Source: Paracrocinitomix sp039939375 (GTDB lineage Bacteria > Bacteroidota > Bacteroidia > Flavobacteriales_D > Crocinitomicaceae). Taken from it: a DNA stretch of 64,000 nucleotides. A program made the translations under genes and the position numbers. The stretch spans positions 124,001 to 188,000 of the forward strand of contig JBDVJO010000001.1 in NCBI GenBank assembly GCA_039939375.1, given 5' to 3'. The notes beneath the pieces were generated by a model, which was not told the origin of the DNA, made no database searches, and worked only from the letters and a program-made list of their open reading frames with translations. Below, in pieces: positions 7,501 through 15,188 of the stretch; position 1 is the stretch's first letter, and each line of letters opens with the position of its first letter.

Positions 7501-8961
7501 GCCAAAAGAAGAATAAGACCAATTCTGCTTACTGCATTGACAGATATACTTGGGTTTTTACCAATGGCGATATCTACATCTGCTGGTGCAGAGGTTCAGC
7601 AACCACTTGCCACTGTGGTTATTGGCGGAATGATTACGGCAACATTTTTAACACTATTTGTATTACCTATTCTTTATAAATGGACAGAAACTATGAGTAA
7701 CAATAAAAAAGTAAAGTTGACTCCAGGCTTAGCCGCAGTTCTTTTATTCTTTGGTCTAATAAGCTTGCCATTTCAAAGCATTGCACAGTCTGAAACTGAA
7801 GTTGTAGATGTGGATAAAGCCATATCAATTGGACTGCAGAACAATAACGAAGTGCGATTAGCAGAGAATCAAATTGAACTCAGCAGACAAAATAAAAAGG
7901 CTGCTTTTAATCCGGGCAAAACCAATTTGAACGGACAGTTTGGTCAATACAATAGTGCTGAATCTGATTTTGGATTTAGTATTTCTCAAGATTTTGAATT
8001 TCCTACGGTCTACACCTCACAATGGAATTTGGCAAAGGAACATGTTGTTGGCGCCGAATTAGAACTTGAAGTTGTCAGAAACAAGTTGCGATTATTGATA
8101 CGCAATTCATGGAATCAAATGGCTTTGCTCACTGAGAGCAAGAAACTTTTAATCTATGAAGATTCTTTGATGCAGAGATTTGTGAAGGCAGCTCAGTTGC
8201 GCTATGAGGTTGAAGCGACCAATTTATTGGAAAAAGTAACGGCCGAATCTAAATCTTTAGAAATTAGAAATCAGTTGTCTATTATAGACGCAGATCTCTT
8301 AATTCAGCAAAGAGAGCTCAGTATATTGCTGAACGATTCCACTGGTTTAGTCTTTAATCCATCTCAATTGACAAAAATGGAAATGGAATTTTTGCAGGAT
8401 AGCTCTTTACTGAAGAGTAATCCGTTTTTAGCCTATACCAATCAGCAGATTGAAATAGCTAATGCAGAAATCAAGACCAATAAAGCCAGATTTTTACCTG
8501 ACTTATCTCTTGGATATTTTAATCAATCAATGATAGGCACCCCAACACAGTCTGGATCAATTGGAACTTTGGGAGATCGTTTTCAAGGTGTTGAGTTTGG
8601 ACTTAGTATTCCACTGTTCTTTGGTTCTTACAAATCAAACGTTAAAACGTCAAAGATAGAACGAGAGAATGCTCAACTGAATGCCGATTCCTATTTGATT
8701 AAAATCAACAACCAGTTTCAAATGCAAATGCAGCAGCTGATTAGAGAAATGCAAAACCTGTCGTATTATGAAAACACGGGTTTACCTCAAGCTGATTTAA
8801 TGATTGATAACGCTCAAAAGAGCTATGAAAGTGGAAATATTGATTTCATCAGTTATATCCAAATTTTAGAAAGAGGAATTCAAGTCAAAAAGGACTATTT
8901 AAATGCAATAAAGAATTACAATGAATCGGCCATCAACATGGCATATTTATTAGGACAATAA
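4597..8961 (+). CDS. czcA: CzcA-TolC fusion, heavy-metal RND efflux pump
   Basis: Proton-driven export of divalent metals from periplasm or cytoplasm through the outer membrane. Residues 1-1032 are a full HME-type RND permease with 12 expected membrane helices and two large periplasmic loops. In TM4 the motif DFGIIVDGAVIIVE gives D400, D406 and E413, the acidic triad of the Czc (Zn/Co/Cd) subgroup. After residue 1033 (an ATG at 7693) a signal-like segment 1041-1063 ending SIA-Q leads into a TolC/CzcC outer-membrane-factor domain (about 1070-1454). Total length 1454 fits the fused CzcA form known in Bacteroidota; stand-alone CzcA is about 1050. The frame is continuous. The adaptor follows 10 bases downstream. 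Zn/Co/Cd specificity is inferred from the triad and from the Zn-type ATPase in the operon. Confidence 0.92.
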   Translation: MINQIINFSIKNKLLIGLMTVALIAGGIWSISKVPLDAVPDITNNQVQVITQAPNLGTEDIEQFVTYPVEIAMSNLPGVVEIRSVSRFGLSVVTIVFEDDMGTYLPRQLVSEKLTEVKNDIPSDFGEPEMGPISTGLGEIYQYTLEVDEEHKNDYSPADLRTMQDWIVKRQMSMVPGVVEVNAFGGDVKQYEVAVDPDKLRRMDVTMIEVFAALEANNQNTGGAYIEKDHYANFIRGEGLARTIEDLEHVVIKNVNGIPITIKDVADVQFGKAVKYGAFTKDGEGEAVGGMILMLKGANSNDVISAVKERVEEIQKSLPEGVRIEPFLDRSDLIAKTTGTVSQNLIEGALIVIFVLVFLLGNWRGGLIVASTIPLSLLFAFILMNVFGVWANLMSLGAIDFGIIVDGAVIIVEGTVFLLYQKLLKGGQIKGEERDEIAEKSASKMMNSAFFGQLIILIVFIPILALQGVEGKMFQPMALTFMFAMIGVMILCLTYVPMMSAWFLRAGSKKKSWGDKVVEFLERIYEKALGGVLKVGKWVVLGAVGLLVFAVLTFSKMGGEFIPQLDEGDLAFHAILKPGSSLTETIETTTKIEGIVKDEFPEVAHIYSRIGVADVPTDPMPMDIADVFVILHPEDEWESGISKSKLITKMKERLEEVPGVNYEFTQPIEMRFNELITGVREDVAIKLYGDDLDILAQKVAEIEQLIAGIDGIGDMKSEATSGLPQITVHYKRAKVAQYGLQINELNSLIQTAFAGGTAGVIFEGEKRFDLVVRLDEEHRTSIDDIKNLYVMTSNGSQIPMKEVADISYQSGPMQISRDNTNRRSYVGINVRGRDVKSLVEEIKATLDAELELPPGYYIRYGGAFENLERASNRLKVVVPIALALIFILILFALKSFKQSLMIYMAIPLAAIGGVFFLWMRGMPFSISAGVGFIVLFGVAVLNGLVLISGWNELKDEGVEDLDERIRLGAKRRIRPILLTALTDILGFLPMAISTSAGAEVQQPLATVVIGGMITATFLTLFVLPILYKWTETMSNNKKVKLTPGLAAVLLFFGLISLPFQSIAQSETEVVDVDKAISIGLQNNNEVRLAENQIELSRQNKKAAFNPGKTNLNGQFGQYNSAESDFGFSISQDFEFPTVYTSQWNLAKEHVVGAELELEVVRNKLRLLIRNSWNQMALLTESKKLLIYEDSLMQRFVKAAQLRYEVEATNLLEKVTAESKSLEIRNQLSIIDADLLIQQRELSILLNDSTGLVFNPSQLTKMEMEFLQDSSLLKSNPFLAYTNQQIEIANAEIKTNKARFLPDLSLGYFNQSMIGTPTQSGSIGTLGDRFQGVEFGLSIPLFFGSYKSNVKTSKIERENAQLNADSYLIKINNQFQMQMQQLIREMQNLSYYENTGLPQADLMIDNAQKSYESGNIDFISYIQILERGIQVKKDYLNAIKNYNESAINMAYLLGQ

Positions 8962-8971
8962 AATATTAGAT

Positions 8972-10171
8972 ATGAAAAAGAACATTATATATTATTCGAT
9001 TTTCTGCTTAATGTTGTTTGCATGCGGCGGAACACAGGCTGATGAACATTCAGAAGATGAGCACGGTCATGATCATGGAAATGAAGGTGGTGAGGAACAT
9101 GGTGAAGAAATACACATCTCAGCTGATCAATTTAAAGCTTTGGATATTAAATTAGATACTATGCCTAGACGAAATCTAGGGGCTTATGTTGAGGCAAACG
9201 GTGAACTTGAAGTGCCGCCTCAAAACCAAGCTGAAGTAACAGCTGTGATTGGTGCAAATGTAAAAAGCATTAAGGTCATTGAGGGGGAGAAAATTAAGAA
9301 AGGACAAGTCTTAGCATACCTATCTCACCCAGATTTGATTACGCTTCAAACTGATTATATCACCAATTGGAATGATCTACAATACTTGGAACAAGAATTT
9401 GATCGACAAGAAAAGTTGTATGAAGATAAAATCACAAGTGGTAAAGATTTTCAAAAACTAAAAAGTGAATTTAATTCAAAAAAAGGAGTTGTGAATGGCT
9501 TAGAAGCACAGCTTAAAATGGTTGGAGTGAACATTGAAAATTTAAAAGAAAACAAAGTTTCTCAGACTGTTGCAGTAAGAAGTCCTATCAACGGTTATGT
9601 ACAGCTAGTTGAGGTAAAGGTTGGCCAATATGTCAACCCTGAAACGAGTATGTTTGAAATCATCAACAATGAACATGTACATGCCGACCTGATGGTTTTT
9701 GAATCTGATGTGCACAAAGTGAAAGAAGGGCAAAAAGTACAATTCTCTGTTGAATCACTTCCCGATAAATTACTTTCAGCCACAATCTATTCAGTTGGTC
9801 AGAGTTTTGAAAACGACCCGAAGGCTGTACACATCCATGCAGAAATTGATAATAAAGAAGGGCACTTGATTCCTGGGATGTATGTCAGAGGAAGAATCAT
9901 TGTTGAAGATTTTATGAGTTATGCCTTACCAGAAGAAGCGGTTGTTCGAGAAGGAGATCAATACTTTATTTTTAAGGGTGAAAAAGAATCAGATCACGGT
10001 GAAGAGCAATGGGCATTTGAGCCAATTGAAGTGGCAATAGGTTCTAAAGACAATGGCTGGGTTGAAATCAAGTTGTTTGAGCCGCTTGAAGAGGGAACCA
10101 AACTGGCCTGGAATAACGCATACAGTCTCATGGCTGAAATGAAAAAAGGAGAAGCTGAACACAGCCATTAA
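8972..10171 (+). CDS. czcB: CzcB-like RND periplasmic adaptor, His-rich lipoprotein
   Basis: Membrane-fusion protein joining the RND permease to its outer-membrane part. The N-terminus is a lipoprotein signal with lipobox LFAC (Cys18), followed by a His/Asp/Glu-rich metal-binding stretch (about 25-48) and the start of the conserved fold (HISADQFKALDI). The two halves of a lipoyl-like hairpin flank a coiled coil (about 115-190); the beta-barrel (about 200-300) and a membrane-proximal domain follow. Its 399 residues are normal for the family. It lies 10 bases after the CzcA-TolC fusion. The His-rich arm probably captures periplasmic metal for the pump; that role is inferred by analogy with CzcB and CusF-type chaperones. 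Confidence 0.88.
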   Translation: MKKNIIYYSIFCLMLFACGGTQADEHSEDEHGHDHGNEGGEEHGEEIHISADQFKALDIKLDTMPRRNLGAYVEANGELEVPPQNQAEVTAVIGANVKSIKVIEGEKIKKGQVLAYLSHPDLITLQTDYITNWNDLQYLEQEFDRQEKLYEDKITSGKDFQKLKSEFNSKKGVVNGLEAQLKMVGVNIENLKENKVSQTVAVRSPINGYVQLVEVKVGQYVNPETSMFEIINNEHVHADLMVFESDVHKVKEGQKVQFSVESLPDKLLSATIYSVGQSFENDPKAVHIHAEIDNKEGHLIPGMYVRGRIIVEDFMSYALPEEAVVREGDQYFIFKGEKESDHGEEQWAFEPIEVAIGSKDNGWVEIKLFEPLEEGTKLAWNNAYSLMAEMKKGEAEHSH

Positions 10172-10181
10172 TCTTTGAATA

Positions 10182-10409
10182 ATGAAAGAAGAAGTATTCA
10201 AGTTAATCAGAGAGGTATCTGAACATGAAGGAGTCATTGAAATTCAAATGTGTCTTTATGATGATATTGGCATAGATTCATTGAGTATTGTTGATTTGAT
10301 TTCTGAAATAGAGAAATCATTAGCAATATCCTTTTTAGACAGTGAAGTTGAAGGTGTTAAAACAGTTGAACACCTATTAAAGGCTGTCGAAACAAAACTT
10401 AATATGTAA
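10182..10409 (+). CDS. Acyl carrier protein-like phosphopantetheine protein
   Basis: A 75-residue acidic protein with the carrier-protein signature DDIGIDSLS, placing the 4'-phosphopantetheine attachment serine at Ser33 inside the usual D-S-L motif at the start of helix II. The following VDLISEIEKSLAISF and a helix-III-like TVEHLLKAVETKL complete a small four-helix carrier fold. It sits inside the efflux operon, 10 bases after the adaptor and 23 before the His-rich lipoprotein, and no fatty-acid or polyketide synthase gene is near. Carrier proteins normally hold acyl or amino-acyl groups as thioesters; what this one carries in a metal-efflux operon is not evident. The family call is strong; the role is unknown. 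Confidence 0.8.
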   Translation: MKEEVFKLIREVSEHEGVIEIQMCLYDDIGIDSLSIVDLISEIEKSLAISFLDSEVEGVKTVEHLLKAVETKLNM

Positions 10410-10432
10410 ATAATAAACACAAATAATAAACT

Positions 10433-10597
10433 ATGAAACGTACAATTCAAACAATTGCCATGATGGCATTAATGACGTTCGGACTTGCAACTTTGCCTTC
10501 TTGTGGAGGTGAAGAAGATGGAACGACTACTGAAGAAAACCATGATGGTCACGATCACAGTGATGACGAAGAAGGGCATGAAGGCCATGACCATTAA
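10433..10597 (+). CDS. Small His-rich lipoprotein
   Basis: A 54-residue open frame. The first 23 residues form a signal peptide ending in a lipobox LPSC (Cys24). The mature part is almost wholly Asp, Glu, Gly and His (HDGHDHSDDEEGHEGHDH), a typical Zn/Co/Ni-binding tail. It mirrors the His-rich arm at the N-terminus of the adaptor two genes upstream, which suggests a free, lipid-anchored version of the same metal-capture segment. It lies between the carrier protein and a terminator-like hairpin. Translation is supported by the signal peptide, composition and operon position; there is no direct homology evidence. Confidence 0.7.
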   Translation: MKRTIQTIAMMALMTFGLATLPSCGGEEDGTTTEENHDGHDHSDDEEGHEGHDH

Positions 10598-10607
10598 TTA
10601 ATTCATT

Positions 10608-10640
10608 CTGCTGGGAGGGCTTTTACTCCCAGCAGACTTT
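10608..10640 (+). terminator. Terminator or processing hairpin inside the efflux operon
   Basis: Perfect 10-bp stem CTGCTGGGAG / CTCCCAGCAG with an 8-base loop, then ACTTTT. The T run is short, so it may act as a partial terminator or RNA-stability hairpin that lowers expression of the following methyltransferase-like and ATPase genes. Confidence 0.65.
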
Positions 10641-10653
10641 TAAAACAAAAGAG

Positions 10654-11256
10654 ATGACAATATTTCAAGTTTTTTTACCAACGTTCATGTTGCTTTACTT
10701 TTTTCAAGTGTTTGTTATTAGAAGTTATGTGCAGTGGAAGCGTACAGGGCAAAATCCTTTTGTGTTTAGCAGGTCAGGAAATGCTCATGATTACATTGGT
10801 TTCGTATTCAAAATTATGACCGCTTTAAGTGTTTGCGTTATTATATTATTTACATTTTTTGAAGACATTTATTCTCAATATTTCGGAGGTTTAGATTATC
10901 TGGTTCACACAAAATTACAGTGGACAGGGGCCGGGATATTAATTTTAGCTTTTGTATGGACAATTATTGCTCAATATCAAATGTCCAACTCATGGAGAAT
11001 AGGAATTGATTATGAAGAAAAAACCACCCTAGTTGATAAGGGTGTTTTCAAATTTTCGCGTAACCCAGTTTTTCTAGGTGTCCTATTAATTTATTTGGGG
11101 GTGTTTTTTATTGCACCAAATGCCATCACTTTTATGCTGTTCGTGTTGTGTTATTTCATTCTTCAAATTCAAACACGATTAGAAGAGGAGTATCTTGTTG
11201 GTATCCACGGACAAGATTATATTGATTATAAGAAAAAAGTTAGAAGATGGATTTAG
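10654..11256 (+). CDS. Isoprenylcysteine methyltransferase-like membrane protein
   Basis: A 200-residue membrane protein with about four or five hydrophobic segments. The C-terminal half carries the pattern of the ICMT/phospholipid methyltransferase superfamily: SRNPVFLG (135-142) at the cofactor site, then RLEEEYL (175-181) and a G-x-x-Y-x-x-Y-x-x-x-V tail. Family members transfer a methyl group from S-adenosylmethionine to a lipid or prenylcysteine substrate, but bacterial members in metal operons have no established substrate. The gene overlaps the P-type ATPase start by 10 bases, so they are translationally coupled. The family is clear; the function in metal handling is unknown. Confidence 0.8.
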   Translation: MTIFQVFLPTFMLLYFFQVFVIRSYVQWKRTGQNPFVFSRSGNAHDYIGFVFKIMTALSVCVIILFTFFEDIYSQYFGGLDYLVHTKLQWTGAGILILAFVWTIIAQYQMSNSWRIGIDYEEKTTLVDKGVFKFSRNPVFLGVLLIYLGVFFIAPNAITFMLFVLCYFILQIQTRLEEEYLVGIHGQDYIDYKKKVRRWI

Positions 11257-13253
11257 AGAAAAACGAATCTTCCAAAACAGAAAAACATTTTCACACTTAC
11301 AGTTCTGAAGGTGAAATTGAATGCTGTGATGTGGAAGACAAAATACATGCAATGGCAGATGAGGCCGAAAAGGCCAAAGGAAGTGGCGCTTCTGAAGTCC
11401 TGAAGCCCTATATCCCGTCTATCATTACTTTCATTTTATTAATGACAGCTGTCATTCTGGATAATACGGTTAAAGCTGATTGGTACGGAAAATACACAAG
11501 ATTATCACTTTATATTCTCGCTTATTTGCCAGTTGCTCTTCCTGTTATTAAAGATGCTTGGAAAGCCATACTTAAGAAAGACGTGTTTTCTGAATTCACA
11601 CTAATGGTAATTGCAACAGTTGGTGCTTTTTATATTGAAGAGTATCCAGAAGGTGTAGCTGTTATGCTGTTTTATTCGATAGGTGAATTATTTCAATCTG
11701 CAGCCGTTCGAAAAGCAAAAGGAAACATTAAAGCCTTGTTGGATTTAAGACCAGATAAGGCGATTGTAATAAAAGATGGGAAGGGTTATGAAACAGATCC
11801 TGAAAATGTGCAAATAGGTGAAATAGTTCAAGTACGTTCAGGTGAAAAAGTACCTCTTGATGGTGTTCTACTTTCAGATCATGGTGTACTAAATACAGCT
11901 GCTTTAACAGGCGAAAGTGCGCCGATAGAATTAGATAAAGATGCAGCAGTACTAGCAGGAATGATTAATGAAGGACCCGTTATTCAGGTACATGTTCAAA
12001 AAGGCTATGCAGATAGTTCTTTATCTCGGATTTTAGAATTGGTTGAGAATGCTGCTTCACAAAAAGCACCAACCGAATTGTTTATCAGGAAGTTTGCCAG
12101 AGTATATACGCCTATTGTTGTTGCATTGGCGGCAGCAGTTACCTTTTTACCTTACTTTTTTGTTGATCAATACATCTTCAATGACTGGTTATATAGAGCT
12201 TTGATTTTTCTCGTAATATCTTGTCCTTGTGCTTTGGTAATATCAATTCCGCTTGGATATTTTGGTGGAATTGGGGCTGCTTCAAAAAATGGTATTCTTT
12301 TCAAAGGGTCAAATTATTTGGATGCATTAACCAAAGTGAATACTGTGGTAATGGATAAAACAGGAACCCTAACCAAAGGAAGTTTTAAGGTTGAAAAGAT
12401 TCAGTCAGAATTACTAGATCAAGCTGATTTCTTAAATCTAGTTGCGGCCATTGAGAAAAATTCAACTCATCCTATTGCACAGGCTATAGTTCTAGCATCA
12501 GATGACAAGGTTAATTTGACAGTAGAAAATGTTAATGAAATTCCAGGTCACGGTATTCAGGCTGATTACAATAATCAAAAAGTTTTGGTCGGCAATACGC
12601 GTCTACTGCAGGTGAATGATATAACATATCCTGAGGAGATAAATAGCATTATAGAAAGTATTGTAGTTGTTGGACTTGAAGGGGAATATGCTGGATATAT
12701 CACTGTTTCAGATGAAATCAAAGAAGACTCAAAAGCTACAATTCAAGAGTTGTACAAGAGAAATATTACTCCTGTAATGTTGTCTGGAGATAAGCAGAGT
12801 ATCGTCACGAAAGTAGCGAATGCACTGAATATTCAAGAAGCTTTTGGAGGTTTGCTTCCTGAAGATAAAGTAAAGAAGGTAGAAGAAATCAAGACCGATC
12901 CCGAAAAGGTAGTGGTCTTTATCGGAGACGGAATCAATGATGCGCCCGTTTTAGCAATGAGTGATATTGGTGTTGCAATGGGGGCTATGGGTAGTGATGC
13001 AGCAATTGAAACAGCAGATGTTGTGATACAAACAGATCATCCGAATAAGATTAATACGGCAATTGATATTGGACATGCTACCAAGAAGATTGTAATCCAA
13101 AATATTGTCCTTGCTTTTGGAGTAAAGCTTATCGTTTTGATTTTAGGCGCTGGTGGTATAGCTTCAATGTGGGAGGCAGTGTTTGCAGATGTTGGTGTTG
13201 CACTTTTAGCAATACTCAATGCCATAAGAATTCAAAGAATGAAGTTTAATTGA
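11247..13253 (+). CDS. Zn/Cd/Pb-type P1B ATPase (ZntA/CadA-like)
   Basis: ATP-driven export of a soft divalent metal from the cytoplasm. All family motifs are present: the CPC transport motif (C326-P327-C328, in SCPCALV), phosphorylation loop DKTGT (Asp370), an HP pair in the nucleotide domain, and GDGINDAP (560-567). The CPC motif, a lone late-helix Asp (DVGVALLA near the C-terminus) and the neighbouring Czc pump fit the Zn/Cd/Pb subgroup better than Cu. There is no N-terminal heavy-metal-associated domain; instead residues 14-30 contain H-x-H and ECCDVE. Total length 668 is normal for a form without that domain. Its TGA stop overlaps the next ATG by one base. Confidence 0.9.
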   Translation: MDLEKNESSKTEKHFHTYSSEGEIECCDVEDKIHAMADEAEKAKGSGASEVLKPYIPSIITFILLMTAVILDNTVKADWYGKYTRLSLYILAYLPVALPVIKDAWKAILKKDVFSEFTLMVIATVGAFYIEEYPEGVAVMLFYSIGELFQSAAVRKAKGNIKALLDLRPDKAIVIKDGKGYETDPENVQIGEIVQVRSGEKVPLDGVLLSDHGVLNTAALTGESAPIELDKDAAVLAGMINEGPVIQVHVQKGYADSSLSRILELVENAASQKAPTELFIRKFARVYTPIVVALAAAVTFLPYFFVDQYIFNDWLYRALIFLVISCPCALVISIPLGYFGGIGAASKNGILFKGSNYLDALTKVNTVVMDKTGTLTKGSFKVEKIQSELLDQADFLNLVAAIEKNSTHPIAQAIVLASDDKVNLTVENVNEIPGHGIQADYNNQKVLVGNTRLLQVNDITYPEEINSIIESIVVVGLEGEYAGYITVSDEIKEDSKATIQELYKRNITPVMLSGDKQSIVTKVANALNIQEAFGGLLPEDKVKKVEEIKTDPEKVVVFIGDGINDAPVLAMSDIGVAMGAMGSDAAIETADVVIQTDHPNKINTAIDIGHATKKIVIQNIVLAFGVKLIVLILGAGGIASMWEAVFADVGVALLAILNAIRIQRMKFN

Positions 13254-15184
13254 TGAATATGAAACTATTTAGATTGATTGTTATTTTGTTTACAATTGCA
13301 TGTAATTCAGCAATTGCACAATTATATGATGGAGTGGATTTTTGTAAATCCAATTGTTCCCGTCACAGCAATGCCGATCTTCTCTTTAGATCTTCTGAAT
13401 TAAACCTTGAAAGTAGGAGTTTAACGAATAATTATGATCTTAAATATCATAGACTTGAATGGACTGTAGACCCAGATTCACTTTTTATATCAGGTACGGT
13501 TACTTCTTATTTTGTTCCGTTGATCGCGGATTTTAGCGAAATTACTTTTGATCTAACTGATAGTTTAACTGTTTCCTCAGTGATACATAATGGAATTCCA
13601 ATAACTTTCAATACTCCTGGTAATAATATGATTAACGTTGATCTGCCTTCTGTGATCCCTCTAGGAACTCTAGATAGCGTAACGATAGTTTATGATGGTG
13701 TTCCTGCAAATTCAGGTTTTGGGTCGTTTGATACATCTTCGCATGATAATACACCAATTCTTTGGACGCTTTCAGAACCTTATGGGTCAAGAGATTGGTG
13801 GCCTTGTAAACAACAATTAACTGATAAAATTGATTCAATTGATATCCATATTACATGTCCATCTCAATATCTAGCCGTCTCCAATGGCATGCTTATTGAC
13901 ACCAATTCGAATGGTTCAAACATCACTTATTCTTGGAAACATAGGTATCCAATCCCCTCTTATTTAATAGCTATAGCAATTACTAATTATGACTTGTTTA
14001 TTGAAGAAGTTCCGTTAAATTCTGGAGACACTGTTTTCGTGCATAATTATATTTATCCAGAAGACACAACAATGTGGTTTAATTCATTTTCATCAACATA
14101 TGTTTATATGAGGTTGTTTTCAGATTTATTTGGAGATTACCCTTTTATTAGTGAGAAGTATGGCCACGCTCAATTCCCTTGGGGAGGTGGGATGGAACAT
14201 CAAACAATAAGTTTCATGGGGGCTGCGACTCCAGGACTGATTGCTCACGAGTTAGGGCATCAGTGGTTTGGAGATAAAATTACTTGTGGAAGTTGGACAG
14301 ATATCTGGCTAAATGAAGGTTTCGCAACCTATTTGACTGCTCTTACTTGGGAGAACTACTATCCCCAAGAATGGCAGAATTTTAAAGAAAATACGTTACA
14401 ATCCATTACTTCAGTACCATGGGGCTCAGTGCATGTTAACGATACTACTCTTGTTGGTCGGATTTTTGATTACCGACTATCTTACCAAAAAGGAGCAATG
14501 CTCGTACACATGCTCAGATGGGTTTTAGGAGATTCCACTTTTTATTCAGGTCTTAACAATTATCTATCTGATCCGCAGCTTGAGTTTGCCTATGCAAATA
14601 CATCAGACCTCATGGGCCATCTTGAGTCCAGTTCAGATAAAGATTTATCTGAATTCTTTGATGATTGGTTCTATGGAGAGGGTTATCCGTCCTATCAAAT
14701 TAATGCATATCAAAACGGTGGCTTATTGGATGTTATCGTGAATCAAACCACCTCACATCCATCCGTCAGTTTTTATGAAATGCCCATTATGATTACCGCA
14801 ATTGGGGATGGTATTGACACAACTTATGTTTTACAAAACGATCAAAATAATCAAACTTTTCAGGTAGAAGTTCCATTCAAAGTGGATGAGATCATCTTTG
14901 ACAAAGATCTTTGGATATTGTCTGCATTCAACACTGTAAATTTCGAGAAAAGGAGTTCATTTTTGGAGGTCTATCCGAACCCTGTAGCTGATCAACTAAA
15001 TATCAACTCCTCCGAAGAAATTACAACCATTTTAATATATGATGAATCAGGGAAAATTATTCAAAATCTGGCACCAGCTAAACTATTTCTACAAATTGAC
15101 TTGAGTGAATTCTCTCAAGGGATGTATGTTGTTCAGACAAGTACAGAATACAAAACCGAAGAATTTAAAATTATTAAAAATTGA
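13253..15184 (+). CDS. T9SS-secreted M1-family aminopeptidase
   Basis: Zinc metallopeptidase exported across the outer membrane. I chose the ATG at 13253 (643 residues), which overlaps the ATPase stop as TGATG, over a TTG at 13250. A signal peptide covers about 1-23. The catalytic zinc site is HELGH (332-336) with the second Glu at 355 (HExxH-x18-E, in WLNEGF), and a GGGMEH segment takes the place of the GAMEN substrate motif. The C-terminus (about 570-643) begins with YPNPVADQL and is a T9SS type A sorting domain. Such enzymes remove N-terminal residues from peptides. Its coupling to a metal-export ATPase is unusual; it may simply share the promoter. Confidence 0.85.
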   Translation: MNMKLFRLIVILFTIACNSAIAQLYDGVDFCKSNCSRHSNADLLFRSSELNLESRSLTNNYDLKYHRLEWTVDPDSLFISGTVTSYFVPLIADFSEITFDLTDSLTVSSVIHNGIPITFNTPGNNMINVDLPSVIPLGTLDSVTIVYDGVPANSGFGSFDTSSHDNTPILWTLSEPYGSRDWWPCKQQLTDKIDSIDIHITCPSQYLAVSNGMLIDTNSNGSNITYSWKHRYPIPSYLIAIAITNYDLFIEEVPLNSGDTVFVHNYIYPEDTTMWFNSFSSTYVYMRLFSDLFGDYPFISEKYGHAQFPWGGGMEHQTISFMGAATPGLIAHELGHQWFGDKITCGSWTDIWLNEGFATYLTALTWENYYPQEWQNFKENTLQSITSVPWGSVHVNDTTLVGRIFDYRLSYQKGAMLVHMLRWVLGDSTFYSGLNNYLSDPQLEFAYANTSDLMGHLESSSDKDLSEFFDDWFYGEGYPSYQINAYQNGGLLDVIVNQTTSHPSVSFYEMPIMITAIGDGIDTTYVLQNDQNNQTFQVEVPFKVDEIIFDKDLWILSAFNTVNFEKRSSFLEVYPNPVADQLNINSSEEITTILIYDESGKIIQNLAPAKLFLQIDLSEFSQGMYVVQTSTEYKTEEFKIIKN

Positions 15185-15188
15185 CAAT

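Noticed and set aside
7681..7800. Possible frameshift or separate gene boundary between CzcA and TolC parts
   Set aside because: The frame is open throughout and fused proteins of this length are known in the phylum; kept as one gene, with the internal start noted as a finding.
13250..13252. TTG start for the M1 peptidase
   Set aside because: The adjacent ATG at 13253 overlaps the upstream stop by one base and gives the same signal peptide.
15105..15188. Upstream ATG of the Omp28-like gene
   Set aside because: It lies inside the M1 peptidase gene and would prefix a lipoprotein signal with 28 unrelated residues.
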